The notes below the pieces were generated by a model. The model was not told the origin of the DNA, did no database searches, and was given only the letters and a program-made list of their open reading frames with translations. The translations under genes and the position numbers were made by a program. Positions 32,915-42,343 of a stretch of DNA of 64,000 nt are shown piece by piece; the first letter of the stretch is position 1; each line of letters opens with the position of its first letter. Location: NCBI GenBank assembly GCA_025059205.1, contig JANXDS010000001.1, forward strand, positions 264,014-328,013, given 5' to 3'. Source of the DNA: Aigarchaeota archaeon (GTDB taxonomy: Archaea > Thermoproteota > Nitrososphaeria_A > Caldarchaeales > Wolframiiraptoraceae).

Positions 32915-34204
32915 ATGCCGCCTTTTAATGCACCTAAGTTCGATGTAGCAATAGTTGGCGCTGGTCCTGCAGGCGCATCGGCCGCATACACGTTGGCGAA
33001 GAATGGTTTTAAAGTTGTCGTAATCGAAAGGGGCAGAACGCCCGGTTCCAAGAACCTTTTTGGTGGTAGGGTCTACTCCCGACCGCTCGAGTTAATATTT
33101 GAAGGTTTTAGGAATGAGTCACCCGTCGAACGATGGGTAAACCGCGAAGTGTTGAGCTTTGTGACGGAGAAGGGTATGGTATCTTTTGAATATGCATCAG
33201 GTAGTTCCACGAGCTTCACTGCATACCTCTCTAAACTGAGCGCATGGATGACATCAAAAGCAGAGTCCGTCGGTGCAATAGTTGTTACAGATGTCAGAGT
33301 AGACGGTGTCTTGATGGAAAATGGTAGGGCAGTAGGTGTCGTTTCCGGCGGAGATAGGCTTTATGCAGACGTGGTGGTGATAGCAGAGGGAATAAATAGA
33401 CTTCTGTGCGAGAGTATGAACATCGTTCCACAACTTTCTCCTGAAGAAGTGGCTCTCGGTGTAAAGTATGTGATAAGGCTAGGGACGGATAAGATTAACG
33501 AGAGGTTTGGTTTGGATTCGAACGAAGGCCTCGCATGGTTTCTTGTAGGTAAGGTAACCGACTACCTACCCGGTGGCGCGTTCCTATACACCAACTCGGC
33601 AACGGTCAGCCTCGGTGTCGTCCTCTTTCTATCACATGCTATGAAAAAACTTAAGAGACATGTGCACGAAGTTCTTGAAGATCTAAGGACCTTCCCACCC
33701 TTCGCACGACTTTTAGAAGGCGGAAGCCTTGTTGAATACGGTGCCCACCTAACACCCGAAGTTGGCCCAAAGGTTATTCCCAAGAAGCTTTATGGTGACG
33801 GCTTTCTCATAGTAGGTGATGCGGCCGGCCTCTTAATAAATCTCGGTTATACGGTAAGAGGAGTAGACCTGGCAGCATTCAGCGGCTATTTAGCTGCTGA
33901 GGCTATAAAAGAGGCACACTCTTTAGGAAGTTACACTTCAAACAACTTGTCGTGTTATGAACGTAAATTGAACGAGAGTTTCGTAATGAGAGAGATAAGA
34001 AAACATAAATCGATACAGAAGCTCATGAACAAAAATTATGCTTTTGAACTTTATCCACAGGTGCTTGTAGATACAACAAGAAGACTCTTCGAGATAGAGG
34101 AAACCTCGCCTAAACTATTAGAGGCGATCAATGAATCGTTAAAGGATAAGGGGTCTAAGTTTAGGATGTTTTTGGATATTATTGCCCTAATGAGGGGGCC
34201 CTGA
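32915..34204 (+). CDS. fixC: FixC-like electron-transfer-flavoprotein quinone oxidoreductase
   Basis: 429 residues from the ATG at 32915, after GAAGGA. The FAD-binding N-terminus DVAIVGAGPAGASAAYTLA and the second glycine motif GFLIVGDAAGLLINLGYTVRGVD mark the GG-reductase/FixC family. It takes electrons from the flavoprotein pair encoded downstream and passes them to a quinone or similar carrier. First of four genes in the order fixC-X-A-B, packed within a few bases of one another. Confidence 0.92.
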   Translation: MPPFNAPKFDVAIVGAGPAGASAAYTLAKNGFKVVVIERGRTPGSKNLFGGRVYSRPLELIFEGFRNESPVERWVNREVLSFVTEKGMVSFEYASGSSTSFTAYLSKLSAWMTSKAESVGAIVVTDVRVDGVLMENGRAVGVVSGGDRLYADVVVIAEGINRLLCESMNIVPQLSPEEVALGVKYVIRLGTDKINERFGLDSNEGLAWFLVGKVTDYLPGGAFLYTNSATVSLGVVLFLSHAMKKLKRHVHEVLEDLRTFPPFARLLEGGSLVEYGAHLTPEVGPKVIPKKLYGDGFLIVGDAAGLLINLGYTVRGVDLAAFSGYLAAEAIKEAHSLGSYTSNNLSCYERKLNESFVMREIRKHKSIQKLMNKNYAFELYPQVLVDTTRRLFEIEETSPKLLEAINESLKDKGSKFRMFLDIIALMRGP

Positions 34205-34205
34205 T

Positions 34206-34514
34206 ATGAGTCAGCAGATGGTTGCAAAACAGGAAATCAGGAGAATAAGACTTGAGGATGCTTTGAACACTAACGTTTGGGATGTGGACGACAGGCCGCA
34301 CATAATCGTAGATAGCGAAAAGTGTGTGGGTTGTGATATCAAAGCATGCATTTACTTATGTCCGGGAGGGTGCTTTTCGCTCCTGGCTGGTAAGCTACTA
34401 TACAGCTACGAAGGTTGCCTCGAATGCGGCACGTGTAGGGTCATATGCCCAAAGGATGCTATCACATGGAATTATCCGTTAAGTGGAAGAGGTGTTCAAT
34501 ATAGATTCGGGTGA
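34206..34514 (+). CDS. fixX: FixX-like ferredoxin
   Basis: 102 residues with CVGCDIKACIYLCPGGCF and CLECGTCRVICPKDAI. The second group is a complete C-x2-C-x2-C-x3-C cluster site; the first is altered, as in FixX proteins. Normally bound to FixC. The ATG is one base after the fixC stop. Confidence 0.92.
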   Translation: MSQQMVAKQEIRRIRLEDALNTNVWDVDDRPHIIVDSEKCVGCDIKACIYLCPGGCFSLLAGKLLYSYEGCLECGTCRVICPKDAITWNYPLSGRGVQYRFG

Positions 34515-34521
34515 GCCTACT

Positions 34522-35331
34522 ATGTCGTTAGATATTGTGGTTTGTATTAAGTGGGTGCCTAACACCCAAATGGTCAACATAGACTCCAATACCGGCACCT
34601 TAATTCGTGAAGGTGTACCAAGCATCATTAACCCTCATGACCTTAACGCTGTAGAACTAGGTCTTATGCTAAGAGACTCGTACGGTGGTAGGCTCACCGC
34701 TATAACGATGTCTCCGCCAGGTGCTAAGGTTGGGCTTGAATTTCTTATAGGTATGGGCGTCGACAAAGCCATACTGATAACCGATAAGGTTTTTGCCGGC
34801 GCGGATACTCTAGCTACATCCTATGTGTTGGCCAAAGCGATTGAAAAGTTGATGCCAAAGGACTTGGTGATCTTTGGTCAAGAGACTATTGACAGTTCTA
34901 CGGCCCATATTTGTGCCCAAACGGCCTCTTGGCTTAAGCTTCCATACGTATATTACGTTGTTGATGTGAAGCTTGAAGACGGGAAAAGGAGCATAGTAGT
35001 CAAGAGAGTTCTTGAAAGGGAGATAGAGGTTTTCGAGCTTCCGCTACCATGTTTAATAGCGGTTGCTATGAAAAGCAATGTGCCAAGACCCGTAACTTTG
35101 AGCAATAAGTTAAGGGCAAAAATGGAAAGCGTGGTAGAGGTATGGAACAACGAATTACTGAAGCTTAACGTGAATTGTGTAGGATTAAAAGGTTCTCCAA
35201 CGGTAGTCTCAAAAGTTGTGCCAACACCGATTGTTCCAAGAAAGAAGTTAAAGTTTGATAGGCCCGACCCTGTCGAGGCTGCAAGGTGGCTTTTAGATAG
35301 GTTAGCAGAAGAGGGTGTGAAGGTGATATAG
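34522..35331 (+). CDS. fixA: Electron transfer flavoprotein beta subunit (FixA-like)
   Basis: 269 residues from ATG 34522 after GGTGA. N-terminus MSLDIVVCIKWVPNT, then GVPSIINPHDLNAVELGL and DLVIFGQETIDSSTAHICAQTASWL are typical of EtfB/FixA. Pairs with the next gene. The reading upstream of this ATG overlaps fixX and is not needed. Confidence 0.94.
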   Translation: MSLDIVVCIKWVPNTQMVNIDSNTGTLIREGVPSIINPHDLNAVELGLMLRDSYGGRLTAITMSPPGAKVGLEFLIGMGVDKAILITDKVFAGADTLATSYVLAKAIEKLMPKDLVIFGQETIDSSTAHICAQTASWLKLPYVYYVVDVKLEDGKRSIVVKRVLEREIEVFELPLPCLIAVAMKSNVPRPVTLSNKLRAKMESVVEVWNNELLKLNVNCVGLKGSPTVVSKVVPTPIVPRKKLKFDRPDPVEAARWLLDRLAEEGVKVI

Positions 35332-35332
35332 T

Positions 35333-36376
35333 ATGTCAGCGGTTCAACAAATTTGCCCAGAATGGGCACAAGGCGCTAAGGATGAGTTTAAAGGTATATG
35401 GGTTTTCATCGAATGTTTTGGTAACTCGCTGAATGAAGCCTCACTACAGCTACTAACGCCTGCAAAGAAGATCTCCGAGAAGCTTAACACTACGATTACC
35501 GCTGTTATGCTAGGATATAGGATAGAAGAGATGGTCATGGAACCGGTTTACTATGGTGCGGACAGCGTAATCTACGTAGATGAGGAAAGTCTAGCAACTT
35601 ATTATCCAAACGTTTACGGTGACGTACTAGTTAACCTCGTAAAAAAATACAAGCCTGAACTCCTCCTCATGGCTGGAACGCTTAGGGGCAGGGAGATGGC
35701 GCCCTACGTTGCCAACTGTCTAAGGACAGGTATCACGGCCGATTGCACGGATTTCGATGTAGATGAAGTGACAAGAGACGTACTTCAAATAAGACCACCA
35801 TTCGGTGCGACTTTGCTTGCGCACATAAGGACGCCGCGCACTAGGCCACAAATTGCAACGGTTAGACCGAACGTCTTCAGCATGCCATGCAAAGATGTTT
35901 CTAGAGCGCCCAGCTCAATAATTAGAGAGTACATCGTGGTTCCGGAATCAAATATGCGCCTACTCAAATCGGAAAAAGTCGAGAAAGAAGACGTCATAAT
36001 AGAGAAGGCTGACATCATAGTATCCGGAGGAAAGGGCCTAGGCTCTCTGGAAGGGTTTAAGTTGTTGGAAGAGCTTGCACGTGAACTTGGCGGCGTCGTG
36101 ACGGGATCCAGAAAAGCCGTTGATGCGGGCTGGATACCACACGAGAGACAGATAGGTCAAACGGGTAAGAGCGTAAAAGCATGCTTATACATCGCCGTCG
36201 GTATATCTGGTGCTGCCCAGCATTTGTTCGGCATAAGGGAGGTAAAAACCGTCGTAGCGATAAACACAGACCCAGAAGCTCCTATATTTAATAATGCAGA
36301 TTACGGGATAGTCGGTGATTACAGGCAAGTTATACCCGCAATAATAGAGGAGATAAGGAAGCGAAGGTATGGTTAG
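35333..36376 (+). CDS. fixB: Electron transfer flavoprotein alpha subunit (FixB-like)
   Basis: 347 residues. The C-terminal FAD domain shows VSGGKGLGS, VTGSRKAVDAGWIPHERQIGQTGKSVKACLYIAVGISGAAQH and INTDPEAPIFNNADYGIVGD, the alpha-subunit signature. With fixA, C and X it makes a flavin-based, possibly electron-bifurcating complex linking NADH or another donor to ferredoxin and quinone. Its end overlaps the convergent FrhB-like gene by 4 bp. Confidence 0.95.
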   Translation: MSAVQQICPEWAQGAKDEFKGIWVFIECFGNSLNEASLQLLTPAKKISEKLNTTITAVMLGYRIEEMVMEPVYYGADSVIYVDEESLATYYPNVYGDVLVNLVKKYKPELLLMAGTLRGREMAPYVANCLRTGITADCTDFDVDEVTRDVLQIRPPFGATLLAHIRTPRTRPQIATVRPNVFSMPCKDVSRAPSSIIREYIVVPESNMRLLKSEKVEKEDVIIEKADIIVSGGKGLGSLEGFKLLEELARELGGVVTGSRKAVDAGWIPHERQIGQTGKSVKACLYIAVGISGAAQHLFGIREVKTVVAINTDPEAPIFNNADYGIVGDYRQVIPAIIEEIRKRRYG

Positions 36377-37749
36377 CCGAACTTCCTTGCGTATATGCCC
36401 TCTAACTCGGACTCCTTCTCCAAAATTTTCTTAATTAAGTTATGAAGCTTCATTGCCTCCGTACGTAGGACAATTGACGGTCTGATAGGTACGTAGTAGC
36501 CTTCATGCTTGATCAACCACCCTTTCTCGTAAAGTCTCGCGAGTATGGTGTCCAACTCTGCTCCGCTAATATTGAGCGCCTTTGAGAGTTCTGCAGCGCT
36601 AGCACCACCCAACGTCAGTAAAGTAAAGTATGCGCGCACATCCTCTAAAGGCACACCAAGTTCAGAGAAGTACTGATATAACAATTCGCTAACTTTCTCT
36701 CGCCTCTCGGCCTTCTTTTGTGCCTCTTTTGCTATATTGTTTATGCCCTCCCCGCTTTCGGCTATTCTCAACTTTCCAGCCTTCAACGCGCTATCTAAAA
36801 ATTCCATACCCTTCTTAGACCTGACTATTGCTACGCTCCAGTTGGTGTCCATGGTGCCAGCATTGCCGACGGATATGTCTGCTAGCCTTCCCGTGAAGTC
36901 CGTACAAGAGGAGCAAGATGGCCAAGAATATTTGCTAAGTTCCTTTACCGGTAACTCTACTCGTTTACCCTCCTTGGTAAAGACCATGAACTTACCCCTC
37001 GATATGTCAAACTTCTTTATCTCAGGTATGTCGATGTTTAGAGTCCTTTTAACAGTCTCTAAGATGAGCTCGTCATAGGAGAAGTTTCTATGACAGAATA
37101 ACCCGATTATAAACTCGATTTTTCCATTTTCAACGGGAATTACGGGCTCTACTTGTAACTTCCTTGCGGCTTTGACCTGACATGGAAGGCCCACGACGGC
37201 AACCCTTCTAATCGTCGGGTCATTAATTACCTCACGGTAAACGAACAGGTTCGGACACATAACATACTTTGAACCAGCTGCCTTCCTTATTTCCTCAGGG
37301 GTTCTGGCAAGTATGGGCCTAGGCATCCAATTCCCGTCAGCTATCGTTAAAATGGCCCCATCTATCAGCCCGGTCTCTAAGGCATGGGTCAATAGCGTAG
37401 TAACTAAACCTCCGTTTTGTGCTATAGAAAGTATGTTTTGGTCAGTACTCTGTGCCAATATGCACTTTTCATAATGACCTATAAATTCGTCCTTATTCGT
37501 GCCAGGGAATATTTTTTTCTCAATTTCCTTTACGGGCGTATAGGTCTGAGGACAGTGAATGTAGCAATTTCCACACTCAGAACAATAATCTATAAGCCTT
37601 GGAATTTTTCCGTCCAGCGTTATCCTAGGACATACGCCTGCACAGGTGCCACAATAGCAGCAAAGTTGCTTTTCAATTACCCATCTATTCAAGAGCTCAA
37701 AATTTGGGTTATAACTCAAGGCGGTACCTGAAGCCATTACTGTAACCAT
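36373..37749 (-). CDS. FrhB-like (coenzyme F420 hydrogenase/dehydrogenase beta) iron-sulfur flavoprotein with C-terminal winged helix
   Basis: 458 residues. An N-terminal 2x[4Fe-4S] part has CCYCGTCAGVCPR and YCSECGNCYIHCPQTY. The FrhB domain follows (AQNGGLVTTLLTHALETGLIDGAI, AGSKYVMCPNLFVYREV, VGLPCQVKAARKL, GLFCHRNFSYDELILETV). Residues about 375-440 look like a winged helix (GGASAAELSKALNISGAELDTILARLYEKGWL), which is unusual for this family. It probably moves electrons between ferredoxin and a flavin or F420 partner. A second start (Met5) is possible. Convergent with fixB. Confidence 0.85.
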   Translation of the reverse strand: MVTVMASGTALSYNPNFELLNRWVIEKQLCCYCGTCAGVCPRITLDGKIPRLIDYCSECGNCYIHCPQTYTPVKEIEKKIFPGTNKDEFIGHYEKCILAQSTDQNILSIAQNGGLVTTLLTHALETGLIDGAILTIADGNWMPRPILARTPEEIRKAAGSKYVMCPNLFVYREVINDPTIRRVAVVGLPCQVKAARKLQVEPVIPVENGKIEFIIGLFCHRNFSYDELILETVKRTLNIDIPEIKKFDISRGKFMVFTKEGKRVELPVKELSKYSWPSCSSCTDFTGRLADISVGNAGTMDTNWSVAIVRSKKGMEFLDSALKAGKLRIAESGEGINNIAKEAQKKAERREKVSELLYQYFSELGVPLEDVRAYFTLLTLGGASAAELSKALNISGAELDTILARLYEKGWLIKHEGYYVPIRPSIVLRTEAMKLHNLIKKILEKESELEGIYARKFG

Positions 37750-37791
37750 ATCATTAAAATTAAATTATACTCTTCTATTTAAATTATGTGC

Positions 37792-38370
37792 TTAGGATCG
37801 TGAGGTCGCGTATATGCGCCTCCTGAGCTCGTTGATCGCATCCTTTAGGTCTTTTAGGTTCTTAACAAAATCTTCGGAGAAGGTTTGATAATACGATCTG
37901 CTACGGTCATCTGAGGTTTCGATATAATCCGAGCCCGAGACATCCGCCACCTCATCTTGTGCTTCCTCAGCTCCCTTACTCATCCGTACGCTCTTTACAG
38001 AATCTTCTATTAGTTCCACGATTTTTTCAACTTCTTCTGTACTTTCTTTAGGGGCAACGTTCCCCTCCTCTGTTAGTTTGAGCTGTCGCGACTGTGAAGG
38101 AGGCTCGAGTTTTGAATCGGTTTTTGCCGAATGCGGCGCCTGTACGACTTGTATTACGGTCCTGTCCTCATCTTTAAGTGTGCCGTAATGATTCTCATGG
38201 GTGGTATGCGCTGCCTGGTTAGATGTGTGACCTATCGGGACATATCTTGAAGTATTATATGTCACTTTAGGTGCTTTGATCTTCGCGTAGAACAAGACCA
38301 CGCAGAGATAAAATGCCGCCAGGAAGACAAAAAGTGCGAGCATCAATACGATGTCAGGCGAATCCTGCAT
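37792..38370 (-). CDS. Archaellum-cluster membrane protein with long polar tail (FlaX-like position)
   Basis: 192 residues: one membrane helix at residues 8-30 (VLMLALFVFLAAFYLCVVLFY), a low-complexity polar middle, and a C-terminal helix (FVKNLKDLKDAINELRRRIY). It starts one base after the arlJ stop, with GGAGGTGA upstream, and is therefore the last gene of the archaellum operon. A single-pass membrane protein with coiled coil recalls the crenarchaeal ArlX ring protein, but ArlX normally lies before arlG; homology is unproven. Confidence 0.55.
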   Translation of the reverse strand: MQDSPDIVLMLALFVFLAAFYLCVVLFYAKIKAPKVTYNTSRYVPIGHTSNQAAHTTHENHYGTLKDEDRTVIQVVQAPHSAKTDSKLEPPSQSRQLKLTEEGNVAPKESTEEVEKIVELIEDSVKSVRMSKGAEEAQDEVADVSGSDYIETSDDRSRSYYQTFSEDFVKNLKDLKDAINELRRRIYATSRS

Positions 38371-39909
38371 CTAACTCACCTCCACAAGATTGCCTAACTC
38401 TTCTATCCTGAACATCATGCGGAATAGTGACTCAACAGAGAGCGATACTGCCAAGAATGAAGCGGCCGAGATCATCATAAGAAGTCCAAGATACATAAGG
38501 AAAGTAAAGCGTGACTCACCTTCAACGAAGTATACGGTAAGACTGCTACCAATAGTAACGGCAAGCACTACCGAGAAGAAGTACATGTTGACCATAGGTT
38601 CGGGTGGGACTTGTATTATGGAAATGTATGGCGATACCATTTGCATTAGTTTCCTGAAAATTCCAGTAAGGGCCTTGATGAGCGCTAGCACGCTACTCAA
38701 CGTTGCCTGCAGAGGTATGATGATGCCCTTCAGGTTGCCAGCTACCTGGGCACGTTTGTTCCTCCTTATTAGGACAGAGTTCGTATAATCGCCCAATACC
38801 TTACCATATACGCTCGCTTTAGCACCGGACCTTATACATTCACCTAATACAGAAGAACACGAAGCGATAGTCTTACTACCGCTCTCAACACCAAAAAGGT
38901 ATAGACATATGCTTGCATCGAACCCGGACCTAAGTCTGTTCATCAGTCTTTTTATAAGCTCCGTGAGCTTACCGTAATCATTCAACAATACTGGCTTTAG
39001 CGCCAGCTTGAGGGAGCTAGTTACCGACAAGGAATCGGAAAGGGCTTTAACGAAGGATAGGAAAGCCGTATCTAGCTCTTTTACTCGGGATACAAGCTTC
39101 CTACCCAGAAACCCAATTACAATAGGGGCCAAGGAGCCAAGGAAGAAGGGTAGAGGGATAGGGTATAGTAAAGATATCGGATCCGATAAAGTAAAATAAA
39201 TAGGAATCATACCAACTATGACCGTTATTGAAATACTCCCAATAATAGTGGGTAGTATCAACTTCTCGATCCTCGCTATGTTACTCGGCCTTTCCTTTAG
39301 AGAGTGAAGAACCGGAAATTTTATCGAGCTCTTATAGATTAAGAAAACGATGCAGGCTAACGTTGCTATCATCATGACGGCAGAAGTTATTAGCATTTGT
39401 TCAGGCCTCACACCACCATATATCATCGATGTCAGTAGCATTGAAACAGATAAGAACGCGAAAGATGTCAGGAGCGCGGAATAAGCCTCGGAAAACCTTT
39501 TGAGTCTATCCATACATCTGTCAAACTCCGCCTCGGAATTCGCCATGAACCTTTCAAACTCTACCTTGGCAAAGTCTGAAATGTTGGCTCCTACCTTGAT
39601 CGTTTGTCCCATCCTAAGCAAAGTGCCCTTGACTTTTTTGTCCTGCACATCTTCCAGCACTGTGGAGTAAGCATCATGAAGCCCGTAAGACCATTTTTCG
39701 GTCAACGACTTTATCTTTTGGAATATAGTGGAGAGAGGACCAACTACGTTTATCGCTGACGCCATTCTGCTGATGATCACCTTAACGTTTATGTTTGACA
39801 TGGAAAGGCATGTCAGTAAGAGTAACATCATAGTGTAAAATTCACTTACGTTGTCGATCTTACGAGATCTGCTTTTGATTGACCTACGGACATTCGTTAA
39901 GATTTCCAA
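38371..39909 (-). CDS. arlJ: Archaellum membrane platform protein ArlJ (FlaJ)
   Basis: 512 residues with two type II secretion F-type domains: a cytoplasmic helix bundle, then membrane helices (FAFLSVSMLLTSMIYG, LACIVFLIYKSSIKFP, GSISITVIVGMIPIYF), a second bundle with SLKLALKPVLL and SGAKASVYGKVLGDY, and three C-terminal helices. Forms the membrane base on which ArlI works. TTG start overlapping the arlI stop by 13 bp, with AGAGGGGAT upstream. Confidence 0.9.
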   Translation of the reverse strand: MEILTNVRRSIKSRSRKIDNVSEFYTMMLLLLTCLSMSNINVKVIISRMASAINVVGPLSTIFQKIKSLTEKWSYGLHDAYSTVLEDVQDKKVKGTLLRMGQTIKVGANISDFAKVEFERFMANSEAEFDRCMDRLKRFSEAYSALLTSFAFLSVSMLLTSMIYGGVRPEQMLITSAVMMIATLACIVFLIYKSSIKFPVLHSLKERPSNIARIEKLILPTIIGSISITVIVGMIPIYFTLSDPISLLYPIPLPFFLGSLAPIVIGFLGRKLVSRVKELDTAFLSFVKALSDSLSVTSSLKLALKPVLLNDYGKLTELIKRLMNRLRSGFDASICLYLFGVESGSKTIASCSSVLGECIRSGAKASVYGKVLGDYTNSVLIRRNKRAQVAGNLKGIIIPLQATLSSVLALIKALTGIFRKLMQMVSPYISIIQVPPEPMVNMYFFSVVLAVTIGSSLTVYFVEGESRFTFLMYLGLLMMISAASFLAVSLSVESLFRMMFRIEELGNLVEVS

Positions 39910-41612
39910 ATTTTATCCCCTCTTAGAATCATATTAAGTGCTTCTTCTACCCCAACTTTCCACGCAACCTTTATTGCTCTCCAAACGTCAAAGTAATCCA
40001 AAACCCCTTTTTCTATCAACTTCTCAAGAAAGGCCGCCCTGTTCTCAAGCTCTCTGTAGACCTCTCTAATCCTTCTTCTAGGTATGCCGCGCATTACGGC
40101 AATCCTATTCTCTAAGAGGTGACTGCTACCTTCGCCTCTGAATATGAAAGTATCGCTTATCGGGTCCCAACTAAACAGCTCTATGAAGTCGAATCGATCT
40201 TCGACGGAATCGTAACCAACTATCTCGTTGATACCCAAAACTCTTCTTTCGAGCGTACCGGTAGATGGGAGCCTAACAGCACTCTGGATTACCGCACAGT
40301 TCAATATGTCTATATAACTCTTCGGTATCTCTATCGGTGTACCGGTTAGACGTTGTATCAACTTTTGTACAGAACCAGCATGGAACGTCGTTATAACCGG
40401 CGCTCCTACTTGCATTGCTTGAAAAGCTACGTACGCCTCTTTGCCCCTTATCTCTCCGACAATTATGTAGTTTGGCCTCTGCCTCAAAGATGCTTTCAAC
40501 AAATCAAATAGCTCTATGCTACTTTCCACGTCTTCTCCTTGCTTCGTTACTTCACGAACCCAGTTATCGTGCGGAACGATAATTTCTGGTGTATCCTCTA
40601 TTGATATTATCTTGGCCTCAGGTCTTATGAACACGCAGGTGGCCCTTAGAAGTGTGGTTTTACCAGAGGCTGTCTCGCCACAGAACCAAACACTCAATCC
40701 GCTTTCTAACATAAGCCATAAGTAGGCCGACGCCATTGCGTCTATCGTGCGCCATTTTATGAGTTGAGTGATGCTTATCGGCACGTCAGCGAACTTCCTT
40801 ATGGTGAAGTTTGATCCCCGCATGCTGATATCGCTACCGAAAACTATGTTTATTCTGGAACCATCAGGTAATGCACCATCAACTATCGGCCTTCTGTAGG
40901 TGACTGGTCTCATGGCCCTTTCTGACAGAGAGATGACGAACTCGTCCAGTTGGTCTTCGCTCTCGAAAACTACGCTCGTCTCACAACTACCGAATATTTT
41001 ATGCTCTACAAATATAGGTCCTACGCCGTCGCAAGATATGTCCTCGAGATACGGATCTCTTATAAATGGTTCGATCAAGCCCAGCTTTACCTTATGGAGG
41101 ATCAGTTGATATCTGAGTGCCGAGAAGGTTTCTTCGTTTATCCTTATTTTGACCGTAATTCCAGATTTTCTCAATAGCTTATAGCTCCAAGTTGGAAGAT
41201 TTTGGTCTATAATTACTAGGGAGTTAAGCTTTGACAACAGAATTCTTTCTTTTTCAGACTCGTTGTCCCCAACTTCTTCGTCACCTATCAATGCTGCAAG
41301 GGCTTTATCGACTTCTTTTAACAGCCCACTGAATTCCTTTGGCACAGTCGGTTCAACTACTTGATAGTAAAGCCTCTCACCTTTATTTCGCTCATAAATG
41401 TGGATGAATATGGGGTCCCCTACAGGATAAAGCACGTTTACATTCTTCATGTATCTCATATCTCTTGAAAGTTGCACATGGTACGCAGGTTGAGCAATTC
41501 CTTTACTGCGCAGACTTGCTAAGTACTTTGCTAGATGAGGATTCTTTTTAACAGCATCTGCAAGATTATTGCTTGTTTGGTTCTCCTTCTGCTCGTAAGC
41601 CATCATTTTCAT
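39897..41612 (-). CDS. arlI: Archaellum assembly and rotation ATPase ArlI (FlaI)
   Basis: 571 residues of the type II/IV secretion ATPase family. It has an N-terminal polar domain, IRDPYLEDISCDGVGPIFVEH, Walker A GETASGKTT, the Asp box SIEDTPEIIVPHDNWVREV, Walker B IIVGEIRGKEAY and the His box ITTFHAGS. Powers both export of archaellin and rotation. ATG overlaps the arlH stop (ATGA). Confidence 0.95.
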   Translation of the reverse strand: MKMMAYEQKENQTSNNLADAVKKNPHLAKYLASLRSKGIAQPAYHVQLSRDMRYMKNVNVLYPVGDPIFIHIYERNKGERLYYQVVEPTVPKEFSGLLKEVDKALAALIGDEEVGDNESEKERILLSKLNSLVIIDQNLPTWSYKLLRKSGITVKIRINEETFSALRYQLILHKVKLGLIEPFIRDPYLEDISCDGVGPIFVEHKIFGSCETSVVFESEDQLDEFVISLSERAMRPVTYRRPIVDGALPDGSRINIVFGSDISMRGSNFTIRKFADVPISITQLIKWRTIDAMASAYLWLMLESGLSVWFCGETASGKTTLLRATCVFIRPEAKIISIEDTPEIIVPHDNWVREVTKQGEDVESSIELFDLLKASLRQRPNYIIVGEIRGKEAYVAFQAMQVGAPVITTFHAGSVQKLIQRLTGTPIEIPKSYIDILNCAVIQSAVRLPSTGTLERRVLGINEIVGYDSVEDRFDFIELFSWDPISDTFIFRGEGSSHLLENRIAVMRGIPRRRIREVYRELENRAAFLEKLIEKGVLDYFDVWRAIKVAWKVGVEEALNMILRGDKIWKS

Positions 41613-42343
41613 GCCCTCGTCTGAGAGAATGGTAAAACCTTAATGCCGAAGGCTGGGTCCACCTCAAAGCTCAGGATGACCGACGTGGATTTTATTGCGC
41701 CTTTAATTTTCGGAGCTTGTAGTATTCTGACCATCCGATCGCCTATCTCCTTTATAGAAAGGAGAAAATGCACGTCACAAATCGAGCGTATCCTTAGCAT
41801 CATTTCTTGGTTAAATGCATGCGTGTGAACCGTTATGATGATCGTCTTGAATTCTTCTTCGACTATGTTTCTCGCATCCGTAAAAAAGCTTAGTATGTCC
41901 TCCTCTGATGCATAGGTGGCTATGTAGGTAAGCGAGTCTATAACAAAGACATTAAACGTAGGGTTATTTTTTATAAGATTTATGATAAGGTCTAAAAATT
42001 TTTTTGCCAGGTCCCTTTTCCACTCTAGCTCCTTTACGTGAAGTTCAGCTATCTTCAAGTCACCGTTTAGGAAGTAATACTTTACATCGAATGAAATATC
42101 CTCCATGCTCTTGATTAATTGTCTATAACCGCTCTCCGTCGTAACATAGTATACTCTGAGGCCGTTTTGTAGAGCTCCATAAACGTACTGTTGGGATAGT
42201 ACGCTTTTACCGGAATCGTTAGGTCCTTCTACGAGAACGATTGATGGTATCTTTATCGAGCCTATTCTTCTATCAAGCTCCGTGTTGGACGACGTAAATT
42301 CTTTTTTGGATGCACTCTCCATAAACTTACCGCTCAATTCCAA
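41609..42343 (-). CDS. arlH: Archaellum regulatory ATPase-like protein ArlH (FlaH)
   Basis: 244 residues, RecA/KaiC-like, with Walker A VEGPNDSGKSVLSQ and Walker B VFVIDSLTYIATYA. Binds ATP and sits under ArlI. A strong GGAGGTGA lies 3 bp before TTG 42343 and 9 bp before the in-frame TTG 42337, so the start is one of these. It overlaps the arlF end. Confidence 0.93.
   Translation of the reverse strand: MELSGKFMESASKKEFTSSNTELDRRIGSIKIPSIVLVEGPNDSGKSVLSQQYVYGALQNGLRVYYVTTESGYRQLIKSMEDISFDVKYYFLNGDLKIAELHVKELEWKRDLAKKFLDLIINLIKNNPTFNVFVIDSLTYIATYASEEDILSFFTDARNIVEEEFKTIIITVHTHAFNQEMMLRIRSICDVHFLLSIKEIGDRMVRILQAPKIKGAIKSTSVILSFEVDPAFGIKVLPFSQTRA

Noticed and set aside
32674-33051. 125-codon minus-strand frame over tRNA-Asp
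   Set aside because: It reads the antisense of the tRNA and the start of fixC; no motif and no ribosome site.
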